64,000 nt of DNA from an uncultured Opitutales bacterium (GTDB lineage Bacteria > Verrucomicrobiota > Verrucomicrobiia > Opitutales > Coraliomargaritaceae): contig CALKBZ010000006.1 of NCBI GenBank assembly GCA_937775295.1, positions 1-64,000 of the forward strand, given 5' to 3'. How positions within the stretch are numbered: position 1 is the first letter of the stretch; every line of letters starts with the position of its first letter. Position numbers and translations under genes: made by a program. Below the pieces are notes generated by a model. It did no database searches, was not told the origin of the DNA, and was given only the letters and a program-made list of their open reading frames with translations. Of this stretch, positions 57,726-64,000 are shown piece by piece.

Positions 57726-57839
57726 CTGCAGGGGTACGGCAATTTCAGAAGCTACCTGTTCGGCCGAATCTCAGCCTCTTTATGCGACTATGATAATGGT
57801 GGGAAATGATGCTCTATCTCTTGGGTGCCTGCGCGATTT

Positions 57840-59225
57840 TCAATCTAACTTCTTACGTTTTCGTCGTGCAACGAAAGTGGCGTTACTGAGGAAGGTGAGA
57901 CCCTGATTGACCGTGATTTGACGTAGTGTACGCATCGCCCCATTGATCGTGTTGAGCTGTGGATTCGTCTTGGGCTCTTGCATCTTTAATAAGATTAGCG
58001 GCGCGAGCAGGCTACATAGAATAGAGGTCACCATGGTGCCGCGATAGACGGTGATGATGTTGATATTCATGCCGTCGGCACGACTGAGGATAATGCCAGC
58101 GAGCATGGCGGCGATCGTGGCCGCGATGGAGGTCGTGGTTAAATTCAAGCTGATACCTGCGGCTCGGTTACTCTCAGGGATCAGCTTCAAGAGCAGATTA
58201 AAGGAGGCTAGCATGTATCCGATTGCCATCGCACCTCCCCAGATCCAGATCGCATACATCCAGTTCAAAGAATCAGGTGTGAGAAATGCCCAGCCAATAT
58301 CGCCACAGCGCCAGGCAATAAAGCAAATGATCAATACCGGAATTGCCCCATGTCGGTCGATGAGTTGGCCCCAGATACGAGAACCGATCATTCCTGAGAT
58401 CGTCGCAGCAATGGTGAACCCGGTGAATGCGGCAGGTGAGGCACCTAATTGATTGAGTGCATATAGAGGCGTAATTGCGCCACTAAATGCCATCCAAAAG
58501 CCAGCGTATGTGCCGAAGAGCACAAATCGCAGCAGCGGTGTTTCTTTGCGCAGACTGCTGACCTCGTTGATCCAATTTGTATTTGTGATGGCACCGCCAG
58601 TTGGATCTTTGGAGACGATCCGGTGCTGGATGAGCATCGAAATGAAGCGCCCAAAGACTGCGATGCCTGCTAATATTAAATACGCGCTGCGGGAGGCATC
58701 GAAGGTATACAGCAGCAAGAGGGTCAGTAGCATGTAGCACAAGTTACTGATACTGGTGCTTCGGTTTCGGTTGCCCATATAGCGCCCACGGATGCGTGAG
58801 GGCACGAAGCAACTGAGCCATGCCATCCAACTGACTTGTAGAAAAGAGGCAGAAAGAGAGACGAAGGCAAAGAAGATAGTGAAGAACAGCCCCGCTACAT
58901 CAGGATCGTCCACGGGTAAAAAAGCAATGCCCACCAAGCCGCTTATCCAAAGGCCGGTGTTGAGCCAGCCTTGGCTGAGCGTGAGGTCGCGTGCGCGCAT
59001 GAAGCGGCCGATCAGTGGAATCAGCAGAATGTGGATTGCATTCGCTAGTGCGGGCATGGCCGCGATCATACCAAACCAAAAAGGGCCGACATTAAAATAC
59101 GCATTGAGCAGCCCAGCCATTAGGAAGCCGCCCGGTAGGGAGAGGATGGACCACGGCGTCGCGCACAAGCCTTCGAGGGTGCTATTGTGCAAATTACGCC
59201 GTGTCTGGCTCATTCTCTCGTGCAT
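57840..59225 (-). CDS. Major facilitator superfamily transporter
   Basis: About 461 residues from the ATG at 59225 (MHERMSQTRRNLHNSTLEGL), with about 12 membrane helices (frame open from 59315). PSRIRGRYMGNRNRSTSI-type loop segments and GMIGSRIWGQLIDRHGAIPV carry the MFS motif A analogue. Substrate unknown. The ATG lies 11 bases from the sodN stop on the same strand, so sodN and this gene may be one transcript. Confidence 0.85.
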   Translation of the reverse strand: MHERMSQTRRNLHNSTLEGLCATPWSILSLPGGFLMAGLLNAYFNVGPFWFGMIAAMPALANAIHILLIPLIGRFMRARDLTLSQGWLNTGLWISGLVGIAFLPVDDPDVAGLFFTIFFAFVSLSASFLQVSWMAWLSCFVPSRIRGRYMGNRNRSTSISNLCYMLLTLLLLYTFDASRSAYLILAGIAVFGRFISMLIQHRIVSKDPTGGAITNTNWINEVSSLRKETPLLRFVLFGTYAGFWMAFSGAITPLYALNQLGASPAAFTGFTIAATISGMIGSRIWGQLIDRHGAIPVLIICFIAWRCGDIGWAFLTPDSLNWMYAIWIWGGAMAIGYMLASFNLLLKLIPESNRAAGISLNLTTTSIAATIAAMLAGIILSRADGMNINIITVYRGTMVTSILCSLLAPLILLKMQEPKTNPQLNTINGAMRTLRQITVNQGLTFLSNATFVARRKRKKLD

Positions 59226-59235
59226 GGTGACGCGA

Positions 59236-59700
59236 CTAGTGCACGTGCCCAGGATAATAGGCACTGAGCGCTTTAATGCTTTCAGCGAGTAAGGTCGCAT
59301 GAGCGGTGTCGGCATTCTGCTTGGCTTTCATGGCTGCTAGGATCACGGCGTGGTGTTTGACTAGACGCTCGGTGTAATCGGCTTGGCTGGGTTTGACGCG
59401 TTGCGTGAGGAAGTAATCGCTGATGGTTTCGATGATTTTTTGCGCGTGCTGCTCTTTATTCATCACCCAGCGTGTCGCTTGGTTTCGAGATTGTGCGTCG
59501 GTCTTGCCTGCGAGTTCGGCCAGCATAGTCGTGGCTTTGGTAACGGTGGCGGCATCTTCGAGCATGCTTTCGACGCGAGCGCTGTCGTTATAGATACCAC
59601 AAGGCACTTGGCAGTGGGCGCCTGCTGTCTGAGTTGCTGTGAAAGGTGTGGTCGCTAGTGAGAGTGCAAAAGCGAGTTGGGCTAATTTAGATGGTTTCAT
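59236..59700 (-). CDS. sodN: Nickel superoxide dismutase with Sec signal peptide
   Basis: 154-residue precursor. The nickel hook HCQVPCGIY (His29, Cys30, Cys34) is identical in pattern to H-C-x-x-P-C-x-x-Y of Ni-SOD. Unlike cytoplasmic Ni-SODs, whose short propeptide is removed by the SodX protease, here a hydrophobic signal (KLAQLAFALSLATTPF) ends TAGA just before His29, so signal peptidase cleavage after Ala28 would expose His as the N-terminal ligand. The mature enzyme would be about 126 residues and located outside the cytoplasm. The rest is the four-helix part (VTKATTMLAELAG... VKHHAVILAAMKAKQ). The ORF is open upstream to 59808; ATG 59700 is chosen because the signal starts there. Confidence 0.93.
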   Translation of the reverse strand: MKPSKLAQLAFALSLATTPFTATQTAGAHCQVPCGIYNDSARVESMLEDAATVTKATTMLAELAGKTDAQSRNQATRWVMNKEQHAQKIIETISDYFLTQRVKPSQADYTERLVKHHAVILAAMKAKQNADTAHATLLAESIKALSAYYPGHVH

Positions 59701-59847
59701 AATTCTGGATTGTTGGTGTTGGGATTCGGAGGGCTTTGATTTTACCGTTATGACAGCGGGTGTCCGTAGCGGTTCCTTTGCGCGGGCGCTCTTCGCACCC
59801 AGAGGCATAATCGGCGAAGCACCTGCGAATGAAAGTCGCTGCTATAA

Positions 59848-59871
59848 AAAAGCGACCGTTTCGGTCGCTTT
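59848..59871 (-). terminator. Terminator of the 149-residue gene
   Basis: AAAGCGACC and GGTCGCTTT form a 9-bp stem around GTTTC, with A-run on the left (T-run on minus strand), just after the stop at 59880. Confidence 0.85.
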
Positions 59872-59879
59872 GATTCAAA

Positions 59880-60329
59880 TTACTCTTCGCTGTCGGTCGG
59901 GATCTTATTCTCGACCGGAATGATGAGCAATGGGGTCTTGGATTTGACCCATACATTTTGTTCTTTGAAGAATTTAGCGGAAATCACCTCGCAGGCTTCA
60001 CCGATAGTTTCGACGGGCATGCGGATGCCTTTGGGCGTGGTGTTAAATTCGTGGGCGGCACTGTGGATACGGCCAGCTGTGGTGCCGATGTCGTCGTCTT
60101 CAGGGATTTGCGCGATCCAGCCGACGATGTCTTTTTCCTTCAGTGAGCCGTCAGGGTCGGAGACCAGCAGGACGTTTTGCTTCTTAACTGCCGGCGGGCG
60201 CAGGGCCTTTTCTTCTTCCTCTGCTTTGAGCTCCAGTTCAATTTCCTGCATGATACCAGCGATCTTGCGGATGTCGGGCTCGTTGCGTTGCAGAATGAAT
60301 TTGAGGGTTTCGATGTCGATTTTAGGCAT
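59880..60329 (-). CDS. Conserved hypothetical protein, 149 residues
   Basis: MPKIDIETLKFILQRNEPDI begins a helical N-terminus, with a Lys/Glu-rich coiled coil (about 25-45). The C-terminal half (SDPDGSLKEKDIVGWIAQIP and later PLLIIPVENKIPTDSEE) looks like a compact alpha/beta domain. Not recognised. It has its own terminator and follows the M16 protease gene, 96 bases downstream of it on the same strand. Confidence 0.7.
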   Translation of the reverse strand: MPKIDIETLKFILQRNEPDIRKIAGIMQEIELELKAEEEEKALRPPAVKKQNVLLVSDPDGSLKEKDIVGWIAQIPEDDDIGTTAGRIHSAAHEFNTTPKGIRMPVETIGEACEVISAKFFKEQNVWVKSKTPLLIIPVENKIPTDSEE

Positions 60330-60425
60330 GGTGAAAAAACTGTGGAGAATATGAAAGTATGCAGGTTTAAAAGTTCACTATCACGTGTGGAATTGTGACG
60401 TCGAGCAATCGAAAAGTGCGCGGAT

Positions 60426-63400
60426 TTATTTTTCGTAGATTAGTTCGGCTCGATCAAGTGCGGCGCCGAAGGCGTCCATCGAGTCGATAAATGTGTACTC
60501 GGGAGCAACGCCCCAGTCCCACTTTTTGCCGAGGATGTAGTGCCGCAGTGGTAGTGCTTGGTCGGTGCTGGGAATGCTGACGCTGTCGGATGCGGTGCTG
60601 ATGACGGCGGCAGCGATATCGCCGCCGTGCTGGAGTTGGGCGATTACGACGAGACTTTCGCTGGTGCGGTAAACTTTGTCGATTTCGATGCTCCAACCGG
60701 CATCGGGTGTGTCGAGGCGGATGGAAATGTCTTGTTGCTTCTGAATGCTTGCAGGCTCCGCCTCTTGTGGCGTGTTGAGTGAGCCCGCGACGACGAGCGT
60801 GTGCTGCTGTGGCTTTAGATGTTGGCGGATGGTACGGTTGACTTGCTCGGCTGTGACGGCTCGCAGATGTTGCGGGTACTCATCGATATACTCTGGGCCG
60901 AATCCGCGTTGCACGAAGCTGAGTACTTGTCCAGCGACCCTAGCAGTGGTGGAAAGCCCAACCAAATAAGCGCCGGAGAGTGTATCGATTGCTTTCTGCA
61001 CTTCGGCTGGATTGATGCCTTGCTCATACCATTCGGTAAAGACGGCTTCGGTCGCGGCTAAGCCTTGATCGAGCAGGGCGGGCGAAAAGCTGGCGTTGAT
61101 GCTCCAGTTGCCGGGTGTGAGGATGTCGCCACTGTGGCCGGAGCGGATGCTGTAAGTGAGGCCTTGTTTTTTGCGCACTGTTTGCATGAGTCGTGAGTTG
61201 AAGCTGCCGCCAAGTATGTAGTTGCCGAGCATGAATGGAATGTAGTCGGCGTCGGTGCGTCGAATGCCAGTGTTTTGCGCGTAGTGCACTGCGATACTGG
61301 TTTTATCCGCGATGTGGATACGCTTAGATTGCTGAATGTTTTTCAGTTGTGCGGGCAGTTCGGCGGGGTAATCGACACCTCCGCTCCAGCCGTCGAAGGC
61401 AAATTCGACTGCGGCGGTGAGTTGCTCGAAGTCAATATCGCCAGCGAAGACCAGACGCATCGACTTCGGGCCGTAGTGATCAGTATGAAACTGCATGATG
61501 TCTGATATGGAGGTGGCCTGCAGATCTTCGAGTAGCACATCGATTTTTTCGGAGTAATTCGGGTGGCCTTTCGGGTAAAGCATGCGTGCGACTTGCGCGT
61601 TGGCTCTGTAGTCGGGATTGTCGATCGCTTGCAGCAGACCCGCGCTTTGTCGGCTCTTTAATGTTTCGAGCACCTCGGGGTCGAATGCTGGTTCGCGCAA
61701 TTGTTCGGCGAGTAGGCCCATGACTGCACCAGCATCTTCGCGGAGGAATTGACCGGAAAATTTGAGACTGTGAGCGCTGGCTAAAAATCCGATATCAGCG
61801 CCGAGGTTGTCAAGACGCTCGGCGATGGCAAAGCGGTCGTTACGCTTGGTGCCTTTGTCGAGCATCAAGGCGGTCAGGCCCGCGAGTGTGGGGGCATCGA
61901 CTGGGCTGAGTGTCTCGCCTGCGGCAAGGCTGCCGACGAAAGAGACGACATCGCGGATAGGCATGTCGATGGCGATGATTTCGATGCCGGCAATGCTGGC
62001 ACGCTGCATGTGGCTTGAGAAATCGACTAGCGGTGCTTCGCTTACACGGCGGTGCGCACTGCTGTGAGCGTTTGTTTCGGGGGCGTTGTGGCTAGGGCCG
62101 AAGACGGCAGGGTCGCGGAAGTAGTGCGGCCCATGAGCGCTGTGGGTGAGTTGCGCGACGGTGCTCGACTGCTGTGGCACGAACCAGCCGGTGGTGCTAT
62201 GATTGCGGACGAAATATTTGGCAGCGACGCGTTTGATCTCTTCGGCGGTTACATTCTGAATCGCTTTAGGGAGGTTGACGTAGTTGGTCCAATCACCCAT
62301 GGCGATCGCTTCGTTGATTTGGTCGGCAATCGCATAGGGGCCATCACGCCCGTAAACGGTGTTGGCTTGAATGACTGATTTGGCGCGCGCGAGTTCGTCT
62401 GCAGTGACGCCACCGCCGATTAGTTTTTTGATCTCATTGAGGATGATAGCTTCGGTCTCTTGGTGAGTGGCTTCGGCGGTCAAATAAGCGCCGAGTATAA
62501 AGAGGCTGGGGTCGTGGAGTTGAGGCGCGTAAGTGAAGGTGGAACTGGCTTTGCCTTGGTCTTCAAGCGCACGATAGAGACGGCCGGTTTTATCGGCACC
62601 GACGATTTGCTCGATTAGAGAGAGCGCTGCCCAGTCTTCGTGGACCCCGGCAGGTGCTTTGAATGCGGTCATTACGACGCCGACTTGGCCGCTGCGTTCG
62701 ATTATCAGCCGACGGGGGCCGAGTTGCTTGGGCTCGGTGGTTTCTACCACGGGAATCGTGTGCGGTGCTTTTGGCACCGTACCGTAAAATTGCTGCACAG
62801 CTTCGAGAGTGGCATCAATGTCAAAGCCGCCGATCACGGTCAGCACTGCGTTTTCGGGCCAGTAAAAGGCGTCATAAAAAGTCCGCAACTTTTCGGGAGT
62901 AGTGCTCTCGATGTCTGAGCGCCAGCCAATGGTCGGGTGTGTGTAAGGGTGTGCGACGAAGGCTGCCGAATAGACTTCTTTGATCAAGGTGCTGACGGGG
63001 TTGTTTTCGCCGCGTTCGTACTCGTTGCGCACGACGGTCATTTCAGAGGCGAGGTCTGCTTCGCGGATGCGTAGATTGCGCATGCGGTCGGCCTCTAGCT
63101 CGATGGTGTGTGCGACATATTCGCTCGGGAGGGTCGCGTAATAGTTGGTGCGGTCGAAATAGGTGGTGGCATTTGAGCGCGCGCCGATACGTTCCATTTG
63201 ACTGGAATAGTCCGAGCCGTCACTACTATTAAAGCGGTCGGTGCCTTTGAACATCATGTGTTCCAGGATGTGGGTCGCGCCAGTAGTGCCAGTTACTTCA
63301 TTGCGTGCGCCGACTTGGTAAGTGACCATCACGGTAGCGACCGGCAGGCCTGGATTAGGCATTAGCAGCACGCGTAGCCCATTGTCGCTGAGTCGGTATT

Positions 63401-63509
63401 CCTGTATGCCATCGAGCGTCTGGATGTATTCAATCCCTTGTGGGAGAGCCGATAGGACAGAACTGAGGGCAAATGTGTAAGTGCAGGCTAAGGTGTAAAA
63501 AAGTTTCAT
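60426..63509 (-). CDS. M16 family zinc metallopeptidase (two M16 modules) with signal peptide
   Basis: 1027-residue pitrilysin-type protease. Signal sequence MKLFYTLACTYTFALSSVLS. First module carries the inverted zinc motif HILEH (80-84) with the third ligand Glu in NEYERGENN (163). Second module (about 500-900) has the inactive-type M16 fold, giving the half-cage around the active site. Exported to the periplasm or outer membrane. Substrate is unknown; homologues process peptides and signal fragments. Confidence 0.93.
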   Translation of the reverse strand: MKLFYTLACTYTFALSSVLSALPQGIEYIQTLDGIQEYRLSDNGLRVLLMPNPGLPVATVMVTYQVGARNEVTGTTGATHILEHMMFKGTDRFNSSDGSDYSSQMERIGARSNATTYFDRTNYYATLPSEYVAHTIELEADRMRNLRIREADLASEMTVVRNEYERGENNPVSTLIKEVYSAAFVAHPYTHPTIGWRSDIESTTPEKLRTFYDAFYWPENAVLTVIGGFDIDATLEAVQQFYGTVPKAPHTIPVVETTEPKQLGPRRLIIERSGQVGVVMTAFKAPAGVHEDWAALSLIEQIVGADKTGRLYRALEDQGKASSTFTYAPQLHDPSLFILGAYLTAEATHQETEAIILNEIKKLIGGGVTADELARAKSVIQANTVYGRDGPYAIADQINEAIAMGDWTNYVNLPKAIQNVTAEEIKRVAAKYFVRNHSTTGWFVPQQSSTVAQLTHSAHGPHYFRDPAVFGPSHNAPETNAHSSAHRRVSEAPLVDFSSHMQRASIAGIEIIAIDMPIRDVVSFVGSLAAGETLSPVDAPTLAGLTALMLDKGTKRNDRFAIAERLDNLGADIGFLASAHSLKFSGQFLREDAGAVMGLLAEQLREPAFDPEVLETLKSRQSAGLLQAIDNPDYRANAQVARMLYPKGHPNYSEKIDVLLEDLQATSISDIMQFHTDHYGPKSMRLVFAGDIDFEQLTAAVEFAFDGWSGGVDYPAELPAQLKNIQQSKRIHIADKTSIAVHYAQNTGIRRTDADYIPFMLGNYILGGSFNSRLMQTVRKKQGLTYSIRSGHSGDILTPGNWSINASFSPALLDQGLAATEAVFTEWYEQGINPAEVQKAIDTLSGAYLVGLSTTARVAGQVLSFVQRGFGPEYIDEYPQHLRAVTAEQVNRTIRQHLKPQQHTLVVAGSLNTPQEAEPASIQKQQDISIRLDTPDAGWSIEIDKVYRTSESLVVIAQLQHGGDIAAAVISTASDSVSIPSTDQALPLRHYILGKKWDWGVAPEYTFIDSMDAFGAALDRAELIYEK

Positions 63510-63620
63510 AATTTGTATCGTATAGAGTCCATCAGCTTCGAGTAAAAGTTCCTATCTAATTACTGCAAGCATCGCGCTGGCTGTTGGGCATTTTATTTAT
63601 GTGAGTGCGGTAGGCCTACA

Positions 63621-63653
63621 AAAAAGCGAATGCCAGAGTGGCATTCGCTTTTT
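63621..63653. terminator. Bidirectional terminator
   Basis: AAAGCGAATGCC and GGCATTCGCTTT form a perfect 12-bp stem around AGAGT, with A- and T-runs on both sides. It ends the LysR-type gene on the minus strand; the M16 gene starts beyond it (63509) and reads away, so only the minus side uses it. Confidence 0.9.
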
Positions 63654-63673
63654 GCAAGGATTGGCGTGAAGAC

Positions 63674-64000
63674 CTACTCTTCGCCTGCGTTGATCACTTC
63701 TTCTTCTAGCTCTTCGAGGCGGTTGAGATCCTTCGAAGTCAATAGATCAATCAGCTTCTTGATCGCTGGAGTGAGCACGCGGCCCTTGCGGTGGATCAAT
63801 GCCAGTGGCCGCTTGTAGGTCTGATTTTTGAATTTCAGCACCTTGAGTAAGCCTTGCGCCTCTTCGCGAATGACGGTCGTTTGCGGCAGGATCGCGATGC
63901 CGGCGTTGATCTCGACCGCGCGCTTCACGGTTTCGACATTGTCGAACTCCATGACTGGTTCGGCTTCGATGTTGGCTTCCTTAAAGATAATGTCGGTCGC
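63674..64000 (-). CDS. LysR-family transcriptional regulator, C-terminal part (cut by window end)
   Basis: The frame runs off the window edge: the 5' end is beyond 64000. The visible ~108 residues are the end of the effector-binding domain: IFKEANIEAEPVMEFDNVET, then VKRAVEINAGIAILPQTTVI, and KRPLALIHRKGRVLTPAIKK, typical of CysB/LysR-type regulators. A terminator follows its stop. An internal ATG (63952) gives a shorter frame but is not the true start. Confidence 0.85.
   Translation of the reverse strand, partial: ATDIIFKEANIEAEPVMEFDNVETVKRAVEINAGIAILPQTTVIREEAQGLLKVLKFKNQTYKRPLALIHRKGRVLTPAIKKLIDLLTSKDLNRLEELEEEVINAGEE

Overview
The window reads as a continuous chromosomal segment of a free-living, Gram-negative-type heterotroph, most likely a marine member of the Verrucomicrobiota (class Opitutae, Puniceicoccales/Coraliomargarita-like). 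This assignment is an inference. It rests on the combination of an LptC/LptA-type protein, lptB, hprK and dnaA in a row, two type-2 RNases H (HII and HIII), an Ni-type superoxide dismutase, a ThiH-type thiamine operon and several conserved proteins I do not recognise outside this group. Base composition is moderately GC-rich and most genes are housekeeping genes. No phage, insertion sequence, CRISPR array or rRNA operon is visible.

Layout. 0-8 kb: ABC-F ATPase (-), a membrane protein, recN, then an aminotransferase/dehydratase pair for an amino-sugar (+). 7.6-13.2 kb: a minus-strand block with cardiolipin synthase, an oligopeptide ABC transporter (binding protein and two permeases, no ATPases) and an orphan protein. 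13.3-15.8 kb: an unknown protein, an EEP-type phosphatase/nuclease, rlmH and a decayed antiporter. 15.9-16.2 kb: a 30-bp tandem array with REP-like termini. 16.3-20 kb: DCC protein, uvrB, a membrane protein and cold-shock protein. 20.1-21.3 kb: an AT-richer islet of gene debris between tRNA-Gly(GCC) and tRNA-Asn(GTT), with the 3' end of tRNA-Gly duplicated. 21.6-29.6 kb: aspS, lptC/A-like gene, lptB, hprK, a candidate origin region and dnaA. 29.7-36.3 kb: ubiE/menG, an atypical ClpX-like unfoldase, HU, hisS, an ArsC/Spx-like protein, a decayed gene and mutY. 36.5-44 kb: a TPP riboswitch and the operon thiC-thiS-tenI-like-thiE-thiG-thiH-thiF(rhodanese)-thiD. 44-50.5 kb: rnhC, katG divergent from oxyR, rnhB, MFS. 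50.5-57.7 kb: decayed lipase, SulP transporter, IMPase-family phosphatase, DEDD exonuclease, fmt, a metal permease divergent from a DtxR-family regulator. 57.8-64 kb: MFS, sodN, an unknown protein, an M16 protease and the 3' part of a LysR-family gene.

Themes. Oxidative-stress defence is well represented (katG/oxyR with both redox cysteines, and an Ni-SOD with an apparent Sec signal peptide). Thiamine synthesis looks complete for ThiS sulfur loading and both branches, with a TPP riboswitch upstream. Envelope biogenesis is represented by the Lpt genes, cardiolipin synthase, the amino-sugar pair and the M16 protease.

I did not find a clearly new multi-gene system. The most unusual features are: (1) a dispersed simple repeat (core GGCTGAGACTTGAG) in three places, two of them in frame inside mutY and the metal permease; (2) a REP-like element family including a 30-bp tandem array; (3) the duplicated tRNA-Gly 3' end with flanking gene debris; (4) a ClpX-like ATPase without a zinc domain and with a long C-terminal extension; (5) an Ni-SOD whose N-terminal His would be exposed by signal peptidase; (6) five decayed genes whose ancestry can partly be read from their remaining codons.
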